DNA from: Bacteroidales bacterium
GTDB lineage: Bacteria > Bacteroidota > Bacteroidia > Bacteroidales > UBA932
DNA: 64,000 nt
Direction of reading: 5' to 3'
NCBI GenBank assembly: GCA_017546605.1
Contig: JAFYSH010000019.1
Span: 19,944 to 83,943, forward strand
A program made the translations under genes and the position numbers. Every line of letters starts with the position of its first letter. Within the stretch, counting starts at the first letter, position 1. Positions 1 to 9,705 of this stretch are shown in pieces. The notes under the pieces were generated by a model. That model made no database searches and was not told the DNA's origin. It saw only the letters and a list, made by a program, of their open reading frames with translations.

Positions 1-702
1 CCCGGAATTCTGAAACCCTCCTACAAACTACAGGAGAGCATGATGAATTTTGTGGATGTTGCCATCGGCGATGCTGACATCATCCTCTATGTAACGGACG
101 TTGTCGAGAAAAAAGACAAGAACGAAGAATACATCACCAAGCTCAATCTCCTGGACTGTCCGGTACTCATTGTGATCAACAAGATCGATACGAGCACTCA
201 GGACGAGGTGATGCAGTTGGCTGCTTGGTGGAAAGAACGGGTACCCAAAGCTGAGATCTTCCTGGCTTCAGCCCTGGAAAAGTTCAACTTAACCCCAATC
301 TTTGACCGCATTGTCGAGCTGCTGCCCACCAACGAGGCCTGGTATGATAAGGACACCTTGACCGACCGAAACCTGCGGTTTTTTGCTTCCGAAATCATCC
401 GCGAAAAGATTTTATTGAACTACAACAAGGAAATCCCTTATTGTACCGAAGTGGTGATCGAGGAATTCAAGGAACACGCAGACCGTTATGACATTCGAGC
501 CATCATCAATGTCATGCGGGACTCCCAAAAAGGCATCATCATTGGCGCAAAGGGCAGTTCGCTCAAACGTGTCGGCATCCAATCCCGAGAAGATATGGAA
601 GAATTCTTTGAAAAGAAAGTCTTTTTGGAGTTGTATGTAAAAGTCAATCCTGATTGGCGCGAAGACAAGCGAAAACTGAAAGCCTTTGGCTATATCAATT
701 AA
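1..702 (+). CDS. era: GTPase Era, 3' part (5' end outside window)
   Basis: The reading frame is open from base 1, where it encodes PGIL followed by KPSYKLQESM. This is the residue stretch just after the DTPG switch motif of Era, so the gene starts upstream of the window and the ATG at 40 is internal. The G4 motif NKID lies at nt 178-189 and a G5-like SAL motif follows. The C-terminal third is a type-2 KH RNA-binding domain with GIIIGAKGSSLKRVG at about nt 530-575. Era binds the 3' end of 16S rRNA and helps 30S subunit maturation. It ends 21 nt before parC on the same strand, so co-transcription is likely. Confidence 0.95.
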   Translation, partial: PGILKPSYKLQESMMNFVDVAIGDADIILYVTDVVEKKDKNEEYITKLNLLDCPVLIVINKIDTSTQDEVMQLAAWWKERVPKAEIFLASALEKFNLTPIFDRIVELLPTNEAWYDKDTLTDRNLRFFASEIIREKILLNYNKEIPYCTEVVIEEFKEHADRYDIRAIINVMRDSQKGIIIGAKGSSLKRVGIQSREDMEEFFEKKVFLELYVKVNPDWREDKRKLKAFGYIN

Positions 703-723
703 CCCCAAATCCCCCCAAAGTTT

Positions 724-3387
724 ATGCGTACCGAAGAGTTGGACGACCTGAATGACGAATTGCTGGATGCTGAAGAAATCGTAGATACTGCAGAAACCGG
801 AAAATACGACCGGTTGATTCGGGAAGGCGAAAAGAAATACAAAATATCCGGAATGTTCAAGGAATGGTTCTTGGACTATGCGTCCTATGTCATTCTGGAT
901 CGGGCAGTTCCACACATTTCAGATGGTCTCAAACCGGTACAGCGACGGATTCTGCATGCGATGAAGAAAAGCGACGATGGACGCTACAACAAAGTGGCTA
1001 ACATCGTTGGATCCACCATGCAATACCACCCCCACGGGGATGCTTCCATCAAAGATGCGTTGGTCCAACTCGGTCAAAAAGACCTATTGATCGACTGCCA
1101 GGGAAACTGGGGAAACATACTTACCGGTGACGACGCAGCTGCGGGCCGGTACATTGAAGCCCGCCTCTCCAAATTTGCCAACGAAGTGGTCTTCAATCCC
1201 AAGACAACGGAGTGGATGAGTTCGTACGATGGCCGCAACGAAGAACCGGTCAGCCTACCCATCAAATTCCCGTTGTTATTGGCACAAGGCACCGAGGGAA
1301 TTGCCGTCGGCCTTGCCTCCAAAATTCTTCCTCACAACTTCAACGAACTCATTGACGCCTCAATTGCCTACTTGAAAGGCGAGCCGTTTGAGCTTTATCC
1401 GGATTTCCCGACAGGCGGTCTGGCCGATGTCTCCCGTTACAACCGGGGCTGTCGCGGAGGCCAGGTACGCATCCGTTCGCGCATTGTCAAAGCGGACAAA
1501 CGAACCTTGATCATCAAGGAAATCCCCTTTGGCAAGACAACCTCCATTCTCATTGAGTCCATCATCAAAGCCAATGACAAAGGAAAGATTAAGATTCGAC
1601 GCATTGATGACAACACCGCTGAACAGGCAGAGATTGTCATCACCCTACCGAATGACGTCTCTCCCGACAAGACCATCGATGCGTTGTATGCCTGCACCGA
1701 TTGTGAGGTATCCATTTCTCCAAATGCTTGTGTCATTATGGATAAGAAGCCGCACTTTATCGGTGTGGATGACATTCTGAAACACAGTACAGACCTGACC
1801 CTCAACCTACTCAAGCGAGAGTTGGAAATTCGCCTGGAAGAATTGGGCAATGCTTGGCATTACAATTCGTTGGAAAAAATATTCTTCGAGAATAAGGTGT
1901 ACCGAATCCTGGAAAATGATGCCCGAAACTGGGAAGACCAACTACAAGATGTTTGGAAAAAAATGTTGGAATTCCAATCGATGTTACGCCTACCCATCAC
2001 CTTGGAAGACATCCAAAAACTCGTCGAAAAGCCGGTACGAAAAATCTCACGCTTTGACGTGAAAGCCGTAACCGACAAGATCTTGGGCATTGAAAAAGAA
2101 GAAGACGAAATCCGCAAACATTTGGCCGATATCGTCAATTATACCATTGCTTATTTCGAAAACCTGCGCAAGAAATACGGAGCCCGATACCCGCGCCGCA
2201 CCGAACTCCTTTCCTTCGAAAACATCGAGGTCACCAAGGTGGTTGCCTCCAACGTGAAATTGTATGTAAACAAAGCTGACGGATTCATCGGAACATCTCC
2301 GAAGAAAATTGAAAACGCAGAATTCGTTTGCGATTGCGCAGATATCGACGACATCATCATTTTCTTGAAAGATGGCCGTTACATCATCAAGAAAATTGGA
2401 GAAAAGGTCTTTGTAGATAAAAACATTCTCCACGTCGGCATTTTCAACCGTACCGATACCCGTACGGTTTACAACATCATCTACCGAGATGGTAAAAATG
2501 GCACCTACTTTGCCAAACGCTGCGCCATTACTGGCATTAGCCGGGACAAATGGTACAACCTCACTAAAGGAACAGAAAATTCCACCATCCAATGGTTCTC
2601 AGCCAACCCGAATGGGGAGGCGGAATTGCTGAAGATCTACCTCCGACCTCGTCCGAAATTGAAAAAGACCAACCTTGAGTTCAATTTTGCAGACCTGGCC
2701 ATCAAGAATCGTGGATCAATGGGGAACATCGTCAGCAAGAACCCGATTCAAAAAATCCACCTCAAATCTGCAGGTGTCTCCACCATTGGCGGAAAACCCA
2801 TTTGGTTTGACTGGGATATTCTCCGGCTGAATGAAGATGGACGAGGTGAATTGCTCGGTGAAATTACCGGACAAGAACACATCTTTGTACTCTGCGAAGA
2901 TGGCACCTTCTACACCACCAGCACGGACTTGAGTTCCCGCTACCAAGGTAACATCAAAAAAATCTGCATCTTCGATCCCGAGCAAATTTATACCGCTTTG
3001 TATTGGGACGGCGAGGCTCAATGCTACTACCTCAAACGCTTCCAGGCTGAAGTCAGCGACAACCAAGTGCAACTCTTCATTGCGGAAGCCAAAGGTTCCT
3101 ACTTAGTTGCTCTCTCCGAAGACCTATACCCCCAAGTAGAGGTACACTACATACAAAACGGTCGACGGCCCAAAGAAACTGAACGAATTGATGTAGAAGA
3201 ATTTATCGCAGTCAAAGGGTTCAAGGCAAAAGGAAAACGCATTACCACCCATCCGGTGGAACAAATTTCCTTCATTGAACCTTTGGAAAAAGAACCCGTC
3301 TGCGAACCCATACCCGAACAAGAGGACGAAATCACCGTAGAAGAAGACTTTCAACCTGGTGAAATCATTGACCTCACCCTGTTTTAA
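724..3387 (+). CDS. parC: DNA topoisomerase IV subunit A
   Basis: This 887-residue type IIA topoisomerase A subunit would pair with ParE to decatenate daughter chromosomes. The winged-helix/breakage-reunion domain starts near residue 40. HPHGD is at residues 102-106 and the catalytic tyrosine is probably Y143 in AAAGRYIEARLS. The C-terminal half has weak beta-pinwheel repeats and ends in an acidic tail. I see no GyrA box (QRRGGKG), which argues for ParC rather than GyrA; the acidic N-terminal extension also suits Bacteroidota ParC. The residue after HPHGD, equivalent to E. coli ParC S80, is alanine. The gene sits between era and aroK in one plus-strand unit. parE is not in the window. Confidence 0.9.
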   Translation: MRTEELDDLNDELLDAEEIVDTAETGKYDRLIREGEKKYKISGMFKEWFLDYASYVILDRAVPHISDGLKPVQRRILHAMKKSDDGRYNKVANIVGSTMQYHPHGDASIKDALVQLGQKDLLIDCQGNWGNILTGDDAAAGRYIEARLSKFANEVVFNPKTTEWMSSYDGRNEEPVSLPIKFPLLLAQGTEGIAVGLASKILPHNFNELIDASIAYLKGEPFELYPDFPTGGLADVSRYNRGCRGGQVRIRSRIVKADKRTLIIKEIPFGKTTSILIESIIKANDKGKIKIRRIDDNTAEQAEIVITLPNDVSPDKTIDALYACTDCEVSISPNACVIMDKKPHFIGVDDILKHSTDLTLNLLKRELEIRLEELGNAWHYNSLEKIFFENKVYRILENDARNWEDQLQDVWKKMLEFQSMLRLPITLEDIQKLVEKPVRKISRFDVKAVTDKILGIEKEEDEIRKHLADIVNYTIAYFENLRKKYGARYPRRTELLSFENIEVTKVVASNVKLYVNKADGFIGTSPKKIENAEFVCDCADIDDIIIFLKDGRYIIKKIGEKVFVDKNILHVGIFNRTDTRTVYNIIYRDGKNGTYFAKRCAITGISRDKWYNLTKGTENSTIQWFSANPNGEAELLKIYLRPRPKLKKTNLEFNFADLAIKNRGSMGNIVSKNPIQKIHLKSAGVSTIGGKPIWFDWDILRLNEDGRGELLGEITGQEHIFVLCEDGTFYTTSTDLSSRYQGNIKKICIFDPEQIYTALYWDGEAQCYYLKRFQAEVSDNQVQLFIAEAKGSYLVALSEDLYPQVEVHYIQNGRRPKETERIDVEEFIAVKGFKAKGKRITTHPVEQISFIEPLEKEPVCEPIPEQEDEITVEEDFQPGEIIDLTLF

Positions 3388-3399
3388 ACCGCACATTCC

Positions 3400-3924
3400 A
3401 TGATTATTTCCTTGATTGGCTTTATGGCCGCCGGCAAAACCACCATGGGCTCGGCCCTGGCTCAGTCCCTACGATGCGAATTTGTGGACCTGGATCAATA
3501 TATCGAAGAAAAAGAGGGCAAAACCATTGCTGAGATTTTTGTCCAGAACTCCGAATCTCACTTTCGGGAGTTGGAGGAAAAATACTTGGAAGACCTGCTG
3601 GAAGAGCATATTTCGGACAACCCGGAGACCTTGGAAGACAGTGCGGCCCCCAAATGTACCCTCGTACTTTCTGTAGGCGGAGGTTGTGTAATGAGCGACC
3701 TTTGTGCGGAACTCCTGGAACGCTTTACCTACTGCATCTACTTGGAATGTGATTTCCAAACCCTCTTTGCCCGCTTGAGCCAGCCGGAAGAACAAGCCAA
3801 ACGTCCTTTGGTGACCGATGCTGCCCAAAGCGCACAAATGCAGGAGCACCTGGAAAAAATATTCCGGCAACGTGAACCACGCTACCGGAAACTAGCTCGT
3901 AAGACCATCCAAATCGGAGGTTAG
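3400..3924 (+). CDS. aroK: Shikimate kinase
   Basis: This 174-residue P-loop kinase should phosphorylate shikimate to shikimate 3-phosphate in the chorismate pathway. It has the Walker A motif GFMAAGKTT at residues 7-15, the substrate-binding DLD at 30-32, a GGG substrate loop in LSVGGGCVM and a lid arginine in RPLV. Length is normal for the family. It starts 12 nt after parC, and its TAG overlaps the stop codon of the convergent recJ by 4 nt, with no room for a terminator between them. aroE, the preceding step in the pathway, lies about 6 kb away in the same window. Confidence 0.92.
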   Translation: MIISLIGFMAAGKTTMGSALAQSLRCEFVDLDQYIEEKEGKTIAEIFVQNSESHFRELEEKYLEDLLEEHISDNPETLEDSAAPKCTLVLSVGGGCVMSDLCAELLERFTYCIYLECDFQTLFARLSQPEEQAKRPLVTDAAQSAQMQEHLEKIFRQREPRYRKLARKTIQIGG

Positions 3925-5654
3925 AAAAGATCGTCCCGCTTCTTGATGTCTTTCACCATCAATTGGATATTTGCGATACCCCGGTAATAGTTTTCCGCAA
4001 TGGAATAACAAATGTCCACAGGATTTCCACTTTGCAAGTGATCAAAATATTCTGAACGATTGAATGCAATGGCTGAGATGTAGCGATACGGCTCATCCTC
4101 TTGAATCAACTCCAACTTCATGTGACCGTTATCAGCTCCCACCAAGCGTCCGTTTCCATTGTCATACACATTGGAGGTTTCAAATACGGGAGAAGCATTG
4201 CCCGGTCCAAAGGGTTGGAACTGTTTGAGTATCCGGAAGAATTTCGGAGTAATCTGCTTGAAATCCAACTTCGCATCAATGGTCACCAGAGGTGTCAATT
4301 GCTCCTCTGTAATCTTGGAAGCCACAAAAGCCTCAAAACGCTCACAGAACATCGGAAGATTCTCCAAACGCAAGGTCAAACCGGCTGCATACATATGGCC
4401 GCCAAAGTTTTCCAACAAATCCGAACAACTTTCAATGGCATCATACAAGTCAAAACCCGGAATGCTTCGCGCTGACCCGGTAATAAAGCCATTTGACTGG
4501 GTCAAGACAATCGTCGGACGATAATAGGTTTCCACCAAGCGAGACGCAACAATACCCACCACTCCTTTGTGCCATACCGGATTAAATACAATGGTAGATT
4601 TCTTCTTGGCAAAGCCCGGTGAGTTTTTCACCATCTGCACTGCCTCATAGGTAATCTCACGGTCAATGTTCTTCCGATCGTTGTTGTGTGTATTGATGGT
4701 ATTTCCAATGGTCTTGGCCTCTTCATCGTTCCGAGAAATCAACAAATCCACAGCAGTACGACCCGATTGCATACGCCCTGCGGCATTGATGCGCGGACCA
4801 ATCTTGAAAACGATATCATCAATGGTAATCCGGTGCTTCTCCAATCCCGAAAGTTTGATGATCGACAACAGTCCCTTACGAGGACTCTCATTCAATCGTT
4901 CCAAACCATAATAGGCCAAAATTCGGTTTTCTCCGGTCACAGATACCAAGTCTGAAGCAATACTGACCACAACCAGGTCCAGCAAAGTAATCACCCATTC
5001 AAAAGGCAAAGACTTGCGGATACCATAAGCCTGTACCAATTTAAAACCGACACCACAACCGGATAAATCGTCAAAAGGATATTGGCAATCCGTCCGTTTC
5101 GGGTCCAATACTGCGACTGCTTCCGGAAGATTTTCATCCGGGAGGTGGTGATCACAAATGATAAAATCGATTCCCCGCTGCTTGGCATAAGCCACCTTCT
5201 CAATATCTTTGATCCCACAATCCAGGGCCACAATCAGTGTGTAGCCATTGTCTGCAGCATAATCGATTCCTTTATAGGAGATACCATACCCCTCATCGTA
5301 ACGATCCGGGATGTAGTAATCCGAATTGGCGTTAAAATTCTTTATAAAAGAGTAGAACAAGGCTACTGCAGTAGTCCCATCCACATCATAATCCCCATAA
5401 ATCAAGACTTTTTCACCTTGATTGATCGCCTGATCCAAGCGTGCAACCGCTTTGTCCATGTCCTTCATCAAAAAAGGATCGTGCAATTTGGACAAATCCG
5501 GCCGGAAGAAATTTCTCGCTTCTTCGTACGTACAAATATTGCGTTGGACCAACAATTCCGCCAACACCCGATCGACCGCCAAATCAGCAGCCAATTTATC
5601 CACCAGCGCAGGATCTGAGGACGCCTTTGTTATCCATTTTTTATCAATTGCCAT
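3921..5654 (-). CDS. recJ: Single-stranded-DNA-specific exonuclease RecJ
   Basis: This 577-residue protein is a 5'-3' single-strand exonuclease used in recombination and mismatch repair. The DHH phosphoesterase core is visible: YGDYDVDG at residues 86-93, ALDCGIKD, and the signature ICDHHLP. A DHHA1 segment with GGHMYAAG follows, then a C-terminal OB-like domain. The open frame extends to a TTG at 5663, but I chose the ATG at 5654 because a strong promoter ends only 6 nt upstream of it. It converges on aroK and is divergent from the FN3 lipoprotein. Confidence 0.92.
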   Translation of the reverse strand: MAIDKKWITKASSDPALVDKLAADLAVDRVLAELLVQRNICTYEEARNFFRPDLSKLHDPFLMKDMDKAVARLDQAINQGEKVLIYGDYDVDGTTAVALFYSFIKNFNANSDYYIPDRYDEGYGISYKGIDYAADNGYTLIVALDCGIKDIEKVAYAKQRGIDFIICDHHLPDENLPEAVAVLDPKRTDCQYPFDDLSGCGVGFKLVQAYGIRKSLPFEWVITLLDLVVVSIASDLVSVTGENRILAYYGLERLNESPRKGLLSIIKLSGLEKHRITIDDIVFKIGPRINAAGRMQSGRTAVDLLISRNDEEAKTIGNTINTHNNDRKNIDREITYEAVQMVKNSPGFAKKKSTIVFNPVWHKGVVGIVASRLVETYYRPTIVLTQSNGFITGSARSIPGFDLYDAIESCSDLLENFGGHMYAAGLTLRLENLPMFCERFEAFVASKITEEQLTPLVTIDAKLDFKQITPKFFRILKQFQPFGPGNASPVFETSNVYDNGNGRLVGADNGHMKLELIQEDEPYRYISAIAFNRSEYFDHLQSGNPVDICYSIAENYYRGIANIQLMVKDIKKRDDLF

Positions 5655-5660
5655 AGTCCG

Positions 5661-5692
5661 CAAATTTAACAGAATTGATGGGTAAAAACAAA
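5661..5692 (-). promoter_or_regulatory. Bacteroidota-type promoter of recJ
   Basis: On the minus strand TTTG (5692-5689) is followed by a 20-nt spacer and a perfect -7 box TAAATTTG (5668-5661). The box ends 6 nt before the recJ ATG, so transcription would start at or next to the start codon and the mRNA would be leaderless or nearly so. The motif is seen directly; its use is inferred. Confidence 0.65.
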
Positions 5693-5787
5693 AAAAACAA
5701 TATTTTTACAAAAATCACTCAAATAATTGAAAAAATATACTTAGTTTCGCATTCAATTGGAAAATTATTTAGAAACAATTTAATACC

Positions 5788-7224
5788 ATGAAAAAATTAT
5801 TTCCTTTAATGATCGTTGCGCTGCTCTCCTTGGTAGCCTGCGAAAACAAAAATGAACCCGCTCCCAAGGATCCCGAACAACTCGCAACTCCTGTTTTAAC
5901 CGTTGACTCTGTTGGCGAAACCAGTGCTCACCTCTCTTGGACAAGCATTGAAAACGCCACCAGTTACTCCATTGTACTAAACAATGAGACAACCAATCTC
6001 ATTACTACCAATATTACCGCAAACCTCATTGAAATTACAGATTTGACGCCCAGCACCTACACCTTCCGTGTAAGAGCCTACAACGATGACACTGACAACT
6101 TTGTCGCTTCCGAATGGGCTGAAACATCTTTCGAAATCGAACAAGTTCAAAAGCCTGAACCGGAAGATCTCACCATTGGCATCAACATCACCAATGTTAC
6201 CGAAACCGAAGCTACCATTGTGGTCACCCCTAACCAAAATGACACTTGGTTTTTTGCCCGCGTAATTACCGTTGCGGAATTGAAAACCTTTGACATCTAC
6301 CAATACGACGAAGACATCATCATGTACATGATGGAAAACCCGGATCGCGAAGACTACATCTTCAAAGGCGAACAAACCATTGAAATGGAACGTCTGCAAC
6401 CCAGCTACGAATACATGGTGGTTGCATTTGACTACCTCAACCCCGGCAAATTGTTCAAAGAAGAATTCAAAACCAAGGATGCTCAGTTGGAAAAGGTAAT
6501 TGAAATCAGCAATTTGGAAGTAGGTTATACCGACGTATCCTTCACAGTGACCCCCAGCGACAACAACGAGTACTGGTACTATGAATGGATGACCACCGAA
6601 AGCTATGAAAGCTATGGCAAAAACGTAATCATCCACGCTTACTATGGTTTGCAAAACTTGGCTTTGAGCTACGGTTTCAACAACATCGGTGAATACCTTA
6701 AAGTGGTTGCCATGAGCGGCGAAGACGAAGCATACATCACGGGCCTTCATAACGAAACCGATTACACCGTAATGGTCTTCTATGTAAATCCGAATAGCAC
6801 AGACCCGACTCAAATCTACGATTGGAACTATACCCCGGTTTCATTCACCACCTTGACTCCCACCGGAGACGGAACTCCTACCATTGATATCGTTGACACC
6901 GAAGTAATCAGTCGTGGTAATGGTGTTTATGATATGAATGTTACCGTCAAAGTCAACGACGCAGTTACCTCCCTCAGCGCAGCGGCTACTACTTATGAAA
7001 GCTGTGCAGCCTACTATGACCAAGGATGGGAAGCCATCAAAGCATTCTTCTGGTTGCGCGACCTGGGCACGGATGCATTGACGATGGCAAAATCCGAAGA
7101 CGGATATGTTTACTCAAAATATGGATTGGAAGCCGGCGACTATGTATTCCTCTTTGAAGGCAGCAACGCTGAAGGAGTCATGGTTTATAATGGAGCCCGT
7201 TTTGACCCCACCCGATTCGAATAA
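5788..7224 (+). CDS. Fibronectin type III domain lipoprotein, function unknown
   Basis: This 478-residue predicted lipoprotein has a lipobox LVAC with the modified cysteine at residue 18. Residues about 35-115 match a fibronectin type III fold (LSWTSIENATSYSIVL then LTPSTYTFRVRAYN). Two or three further beta-rich repeats follow, marked by the similar phrases TNVTETEATIVVTP and EVGYTDVSFTVTP and by TDYTVMVFYV. I see no catalytic motif. It is probably a surface or periplasmic adhesion or binding protein. It stands alone, with a clear terminator after it and divergent recJ before it. A TAGTTTCG sequence at 5742-5749 is a one-mismatch -7 box, without a good -33. Confidence 0.75.
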   Translation: MKKLFPLMIVALLSLVACENKNEPAPKDPEQLATPVLTVDSVGETSAHLSWTSIENATSYSIVLNNETTNLITTNITANLIEITDLTPSTYTFRVRAYNDDTDNFVASEWAETSFEIEQVQKPEPEDLTIGINITNVTETEATIVVTPNQNDTWFFARVITVAELKTFDIYQYDEDIIMYMMENPDREDYIFKGEQTIEMERLQPSYEYMVVAFDYLNPGKLFKEEFKTKDAQLEKVIEISNLEVGYTDVSFTVTPSDNNEYWYYEWMTTESYESYGKNVIIHAYYGLQNLALSYGFNNIGEYLKVVAMSGEDEAYITGLHNETDYTVMVFYVNPNSTDPTQIYDWNYTPVSFTTLTPTGDGTPTIDIVDTEVISRGNGVYDMNVTVKVNDAVTSLSAAATTYESCAAYYDQGWEAIKAFFWLRDLGTDALTMAKSEDGYVYSKYGLEAGDYVFLFEGSNAEGVMVYNGARFDPTRFE

Positions 7225-7256
7225 TCCAATTCAGAAACGAATACAATCAACTCACA

Positions 7257-7297
7257 ACATTCCCGCACAGGATCGGCTGTTCGGGAATGTTTTTTTA
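7257..7297 (+). terminator. Rho-independent terminator after the FN3 lipoprotein
   Basis: A perfect 9-bp stem, ACATTCCCG (7257-7265) with CGGGAATGT (7282-7290), is followed directly by six T residues. Confidence 0.85.
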
Positions 7298-7318
7298 TGA
7301 ATATTTGGAGAAATCGCA

Positions 7319-7326
7319 TAAATTTG
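7319..7326 (+). promoter_or_regulatory. Candidate -7 box of the lysS promoter
   Basis: TAAATTTG is a perfect TAnnTTTG box 26 nt before the lysS ATG at 7353. No TTTG is found at the normal distance upstream, so the -33 element is weak. Confidence 0.4.
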
Positions 7327-7352
7327 CAGTTTAACCATTGACATTCATTTTT

Positions 7353-8903
7353 ATGGAAATTCGAGAACTGAACGAACAGGAACAAAACCGACGGGATGCC
7401 GTCAGCAAACTACGGGAATTGGGCATTGAACCCTATCCTGCCCCCTTATTTGAAGTCAACGCTACTGCAGAAGAAATCAAAACCAAATACGACCCGGAAA
7501 CTTGTCCATTCAGCGAGATCTCGATTGGTGGCCGTATTATGAGCCGTCGCATCATGGGTGCGGCCTCATTCATCGAACTGCAGGATGAGACCGGAAAAAT
7601 CCAAGTGTACATCAAACGCGATGAGATTTGCCCGGATGAAGACAAAACCCTGTACAACCAAGTTTTCAAAAAATTGTTGGACATTGGAGACATTGTCGGA
7701 ATCACCGGTTTTGCATTCATTACCCAAACTGGCCACCTATCCATTCATGCTAAAACCTTGAAAGTACTCAGCAAGTCATTGCGTGTACTCCCGATCGTTA
7801 AAGAAAAAGAAGGCGAAGTTTTTGATGCATTCAGCAATCCGGAACAACGCTACCGCATGCGTTACGTAGACTTGATTGTCAACCCGCAAGTACGCGACAC
7901 TTTCATCAAACGCTCTAAAATTATGACGGCCATGCGCGATTACTTCAACGCACACGGCTGCCTTGAAGTGGATACTCCAGTTTTGCAACCCATTCCGGGT
8001 GGCGCATCAGCTCGTCCTTTCATCACCCACCACAATACCCTGGACATTCCCTTGTACCTGCGTATTGCCAACGAACTTTACCTGAAACGGCTCATCGTCG
8101 GTGGCTTTAGCGGTGTTTATGAATTCTCCAGAAACTTCCGCAACGAAGGTATGGACAAGACCCATAACCCTGAATTCACTTGCCTGGAAATCTACGTTGC
8201 ATACAAAGATTACAAATGGATGATGGAATTCACCGAGAAGATGTTGGAAAAAGTAGCGATGGAACTTCACGGACGTACGGATGATATCGTTGTGGGTGAA
8301 AATCACATCAACTTTACCGGTCCCTACCGTCGTTTGCCCATGTTGGATGCGATCAAAGAATACACAGGCATTGACGTATCCGGCATGAACGAAGACCAAC
8401 TTCGACAAGTCTGCAAGGACCTCCACATTGAGACGGATCCTTCCATGGGTGTTGGCAAACTCATCGATGAAATCTTCGGGGAATACTGCGAAAAACACTT
8501 GATCCAGCCCACCTTCATTACCGACTATCCGGTGGAAACCTCCCCGCTGACCAAACGTCACCGTGAAAACCCCAACTTGACTGAGCGTTTCGAATTATTC
8601 GTCAATGGTAAAGAATTGTGCAACGCATACAGCGAGTTGAATGACCCGATTGATCAATTGGAACGTTTCAAAGAACAAGTCAAACTGAAAGACAAGGGCG
8701 ACGATGAAGCAATGTTCATTGACATGGACTTTGTTCGCGCACTCGAATACGGTATGCCTCCGACCTCCGGTATGGGTATCGGAATTGACCGTTTGGCGAT
8801 GTTGATGACCAATTCTGCCTCCATCCAAGACGTATTGCTCTTCCCTCAAATGCGTCCTGAAATGCATCAGAACAACAATGCTGCCCAACAAGAAGAGGCC
8901 TAA
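7353..8903 (+). CDS. lysS: Lysyl-tRNA synthetase, class II
   Basis: This 516-residue enzyme charges tRNA-Lys with lysine. It has an N-terminal OB-fold anticodon-binding domain ([20 protein letters not shown]) and a class II catalytic core with motif 2 FRNEGMD and motif 3 [11 protein letters not shown]. Length is normal. The frame is open from a TTG at 7338, but the ATG at 7353 gives the expected N-terminus [14 protein letters not shown]. The rRNA methylase gene starts 4 nt after its stop, so the two are probably co-transcribed, followed by aroE. Confidence 0.95.
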   Translation: MEIRELNEQEQNRRDAVSKLRELGIEPYPAPLFEVNATAEEIKTKYDPETCPFSEISIGGRIMSRRIMGAASFIELQDETGKIQVYIKRDEICPDEDKTLYNQVFKKLLDIGDIVGITGFAFITQTGHLSIHAKTLKVLSKSLRVLPIVKEKEGEVFDAFSNPEQRYRMRYVDLIVNPQVRDTFIKRSKIMTAMRDYFNAHGCLEVDTPVLQPIPGGASARPFITHHNTLDIPLYLRIANELYLKRLIVGGFSGVYEFSRNFRNEGMDKTHNPEFTCLEIYVAYKDYKWMMEFTEKMLEKVAMELHGRTDDIVVGENHINFTGPYRRLPMLDAIKEYTGIDVSGMNEDQLRQVCKDLHIETDPSMGVGKLIDEIFGEYCEKHLIQPTFITDYPVETSPLTKRHRENPNLTERFELFVNGKELCNAYSELNDPIDQLERFKEQVKLKDKGDDEAMFIDMDFVRALEYGMPPTSGMGIGIDRLAMLMTNSASIQDVLLFPQMRPEMHQNNNAAQQEEA

Positions 8904-8907
8904 CCCT

Positions 8908-9705
8908 ATGCTTGAGATTACTTCGAATACCAATCCGCGCATCAAAGATGCGATTGCCCTGCAAGACAAATCCTCTTTGCGTCGTAAAAGTGGCCGTTTT
9001 GTTATCGAAGGAATCCGAGAAGTTGAACAAGCGCTTGCAGCCGGAATCCGGTTGCAAGCCTTATTTTTTACACCTACCCTGGAAAACCTCCGCCAAGACT
9101 TGCTTCAACAAGCCGAAAAAAGTGGAGCTACCCTTTGTCGCATCAACTCCAACGTATACCAAAAACTCGCCTACCGGGAATCTACCGAAGGCATTGTTGC
9201 GGTTGCCCATACACCCAGCCGTAGTTTGCGCGAGCTGCAAGTATCTGAGCACCCCCTGATTATTGTTTTGGAAGCGGTTGAAAAACCTGGCAACCTGGGA
9301 GCAATTCTACGGACGGCCGATGCAGTACACGCCGATGCAGTACTGGTCTGCGATCCATTGACCGATCTCTACAATCCAAACGTAATCCGCTCTAGCTTGG
9401 GCGGTGTATTCTCCGTCCCCCTACTTAGTTGCACTTCTGAAGAAGCCGTGCAATGGCTCAAGGAACGCCACATACGCATCCTAACAGCACAACTACAAGA
9501 CTCCGAGCTATATTACGCCACCGATATGCGCACAGGCTGTGCTCTAGTGATGGGTACTGAGGCAACCGGACTAACCCCTTACTGGCGCGAGCAGGCAGAT
9601 GAACACATCCGCATTCCCATGTTGGGCAAAATTGATTCCCTAAATGTGTCTGTATCTACAGCCATTCTTTGCTACGAAGCCATCCGCCAACGCCATGAAG
9701 CCTGA
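8908..9705 (+). CDS. TrmH/SpoU family RNA 2'-O-methyltransferase
   Basis: This 265-residue SPOUT methyltransferase transfers a methyl group from S-adenosylmethionine to a ribose 2'-OH in rRNA or tRNA. A substrate-binding N-terminal domain with FVIEGIREVEQAL precedes the knotted catalytic domain. The three SpoU motifs are present: PGNLGAILRTAD, NPNVIRSSLGGVF, and MGTEATGL with LNVSVSTAILCYE. I cannot tell from sequence whether it is RlmB-like or another member. I chose the ATG at 8908, 4 nt after lysS. Its end overlaps the start of aroE by 11 nt, which suggests translational coupling. Confidence 0.85.
   Translation: MLEITSNTNPRIKDAIALQDKSSLRRKSGRFVIEGIREVEQALAAGIRLQALFFTPTLENLRQDLLQQAEKSGATLCRINSNVYQKLAYRESTEGIVAVAHTPSRSLRELQVSEHPLIIVLEAVEKPGNLGAILRTADAVHADAVLVCDPLTDLYNPNVIRSSLGGVFSVPLLSCTSEEAVQWLKERHIRILTAQLQDSELYYATDMRTGCALVMGTEATGLTPYWREQADEHIRIPMLGKIDSLNVSVSTAILCYEAIRQRHEA

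Noticed and set aside
40..702. ATG at 40 as the start of era
   Set aside because: The frame is open to base 1 and encodes conserved Era residues before this ATG, so the gene is truncated by the window.
5977..6813. 278-codon minus-strand frame opposite the FN3 lipoprotein
   Set aside because: Low-complexity Val/Phe-rich product with no signal or domain, explained by the sense gene.
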